Source of the DNA: Lysobacter arvi
Lineage (GTDB): Bacteria; Pseudomonadota; Gammaproteobacteria; Xanthomonadales; Xanthomonadaceae
Assembly: GCA_031216755.1 (NCBI GenBank)
Contig: JARUHG010000001.1
Coordinates: forward strand, 1-64,000
Reading direction: 5' to 3'
DNA length: 64,000 bases
The notes beneath the pieces were generated by a model. The model made no database searches, was not told where the DNA came from, and saw nothing but the letters and a program-made list of their open reading frames with translations. A program made the translations under genes and the position numbers. Positions 63,631 to 64,000 of the stretch are shown here, piece by piece (positions within the stretch are counted from its first letter, which is position 1; every line of letters starts with the position of its first letter).

Positions 63631-64000
63631 GCCGGGCGACAACGCACTGGCAAGCGTCCTGCGCGTCGGCGCGGGGCTGCTGCGCCGTCACGGCCTGCTG
63701 CTCGCGCTGGTCTTCGCCGGGCTGCTGCTGCCGCTGTGGGTGTTCGGCGAACTGGCCGACGAAATCCACGAGAACGAGTCGATCGCGTTCGACGAGCCGA
63801 TCCTGCGCTTCGCGCATGCAGCCGCGCGCGAAGGCCTGGACGAGTTCTTCGTGTTCATGTCGAAGCTGGGGTACTCCGGCGGCGTCGTGCCGTTCGACAT
63901 CGCCTTCGTGCTCGCGCTGACCGCGTTGCGCAAGTATCGCGAGGCGGTGTTCGCGGCGGTGGCGTTGGGCGGCTCGGCGTTGCTCAACCTCGGCGCGAAG
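63620..64000 (+). CDS. PAP2-family phosphatase, 5' part (cut by window edge)
   Basis: The frame from GTG 63620 is open to the window end (127 codons). It begins with a membrane helix ([23 protein letters not shown]), then [37 protein letters not shown], a start typical of PAP2/undecaprenyl-diphosphate phosphatase-like membrane enzymes, and a second helix pair. The catalytic KX6RP and SGH motifs would lie beyond the edge. The GTG is inferred; it overlaps ispG. Confidence 0.75.
   Translation, partial: MAAEPGDNALASVLRVGAGLLRRHGLLLALVFAGLLLPLWVFGELADEIHENESIAFDEPILRFAHAAAREGLDEFFVFMSKLGYSGGVVPFDIAFVLALTALRKYREAVFAAVALGGSALLNLGAK

Overview
The window is a high-GC (about two thirds G+C) gammaproteobacterial chromosome segment. 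Gene order and protein character point to Xanthomonadaceae, most likely Lysobacter or a close relative. The evidence is the block yceF / yceD-rpmF-fabH-fabD-fabG-acpP-fabF-pabB-pabC-mltG-tmk-holB-pilZ, the block rpoE-rseA-mucD-lepA-lepB-(DUF4845)-rnc-era-recO, and many GTG starts. I see no insertion sequence, prophage, integrase, rRNA or CRISPR array. This is mostly core chromosome with structured intergenic repeats.

Layout. 1-516: tandem array of a 116-bp hairpin-rich repeat. 635-2939: molybdopterin genes moaC, moaD, moaE and a secreted beta-propeller protein. 2940-3466: a second tandem repeat family. 3467-3713 (minus): SRP RNA and tRNA-Ser(GGA). 3868-7200: dnaX, ybaB, recR and a HIT protein. 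7277-11656 (minus): MoxR ATPase, DUF58, transglutaminase and an Slp-like lipoprotein. 11797-14585: a GT-C glycosyltransferase, yceF and an unknown membrane protein. 14733-26506: the fatty-acid synthesis block followed by the tightly overlapping pabB-to-pilZ chain. 26543-28627 (minus): a FadB-like beta-oxidation protein. 28883-37876: the sigma-E module, translation and secretion factors, RNase III, Era and RecO. 37858-41428: an orphan REC-HPt protein and a YdbH/YdbL envelope pair. 41684-50311: rlmD, CYTH, DsbA-like, nagZ, hpt, methylthioinosine phosphorylase, a cold-shock protein, a flavin monooxygenase and AidB. 50410-54436 (minus): an ABC exporter, a YigZ protein and a second ECF sigma/anti-sigma pair. 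54617-64000: a GAF-GAF-GGDEF-EAL protein, a VWA lipoprotein, an aldehyde dehydrogenase, xseA, ispG and a truncated PAP2 phosphatase gene.

How the genes work together. The fab cluster holds the malonyl-CoA/ACP start and elongation enzymes but has no plsX between rpmF and fabH. rpoE-rseA-mucD is an envelope-stress module lacking a visible rseB. Hpt and methylthioinosine phosphorylase are adjacent and biochemically consecutive (hypoxanthine to IMP). YdbH and YdbL probably serve lipid transport across the periplasm.

Most interesting signals. (1) Seven unrelated genes carry a -10-like hexamer exactly 6 nt before an ATG and most have no Shine-Dalgarno, which predicts leaderless mRNAs. (2) A TonB-box-like motif (LDRI-E/Q-VTG-S/N-RI) sits in the periplasmic part of an anti-sigma factor and near the N-terminus of a nearby VWA lipoprotein. 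(3) The 116-bp repeat has an inverted degenerate copy at 41531-41618 whose stem-loop shows compensatory changes.
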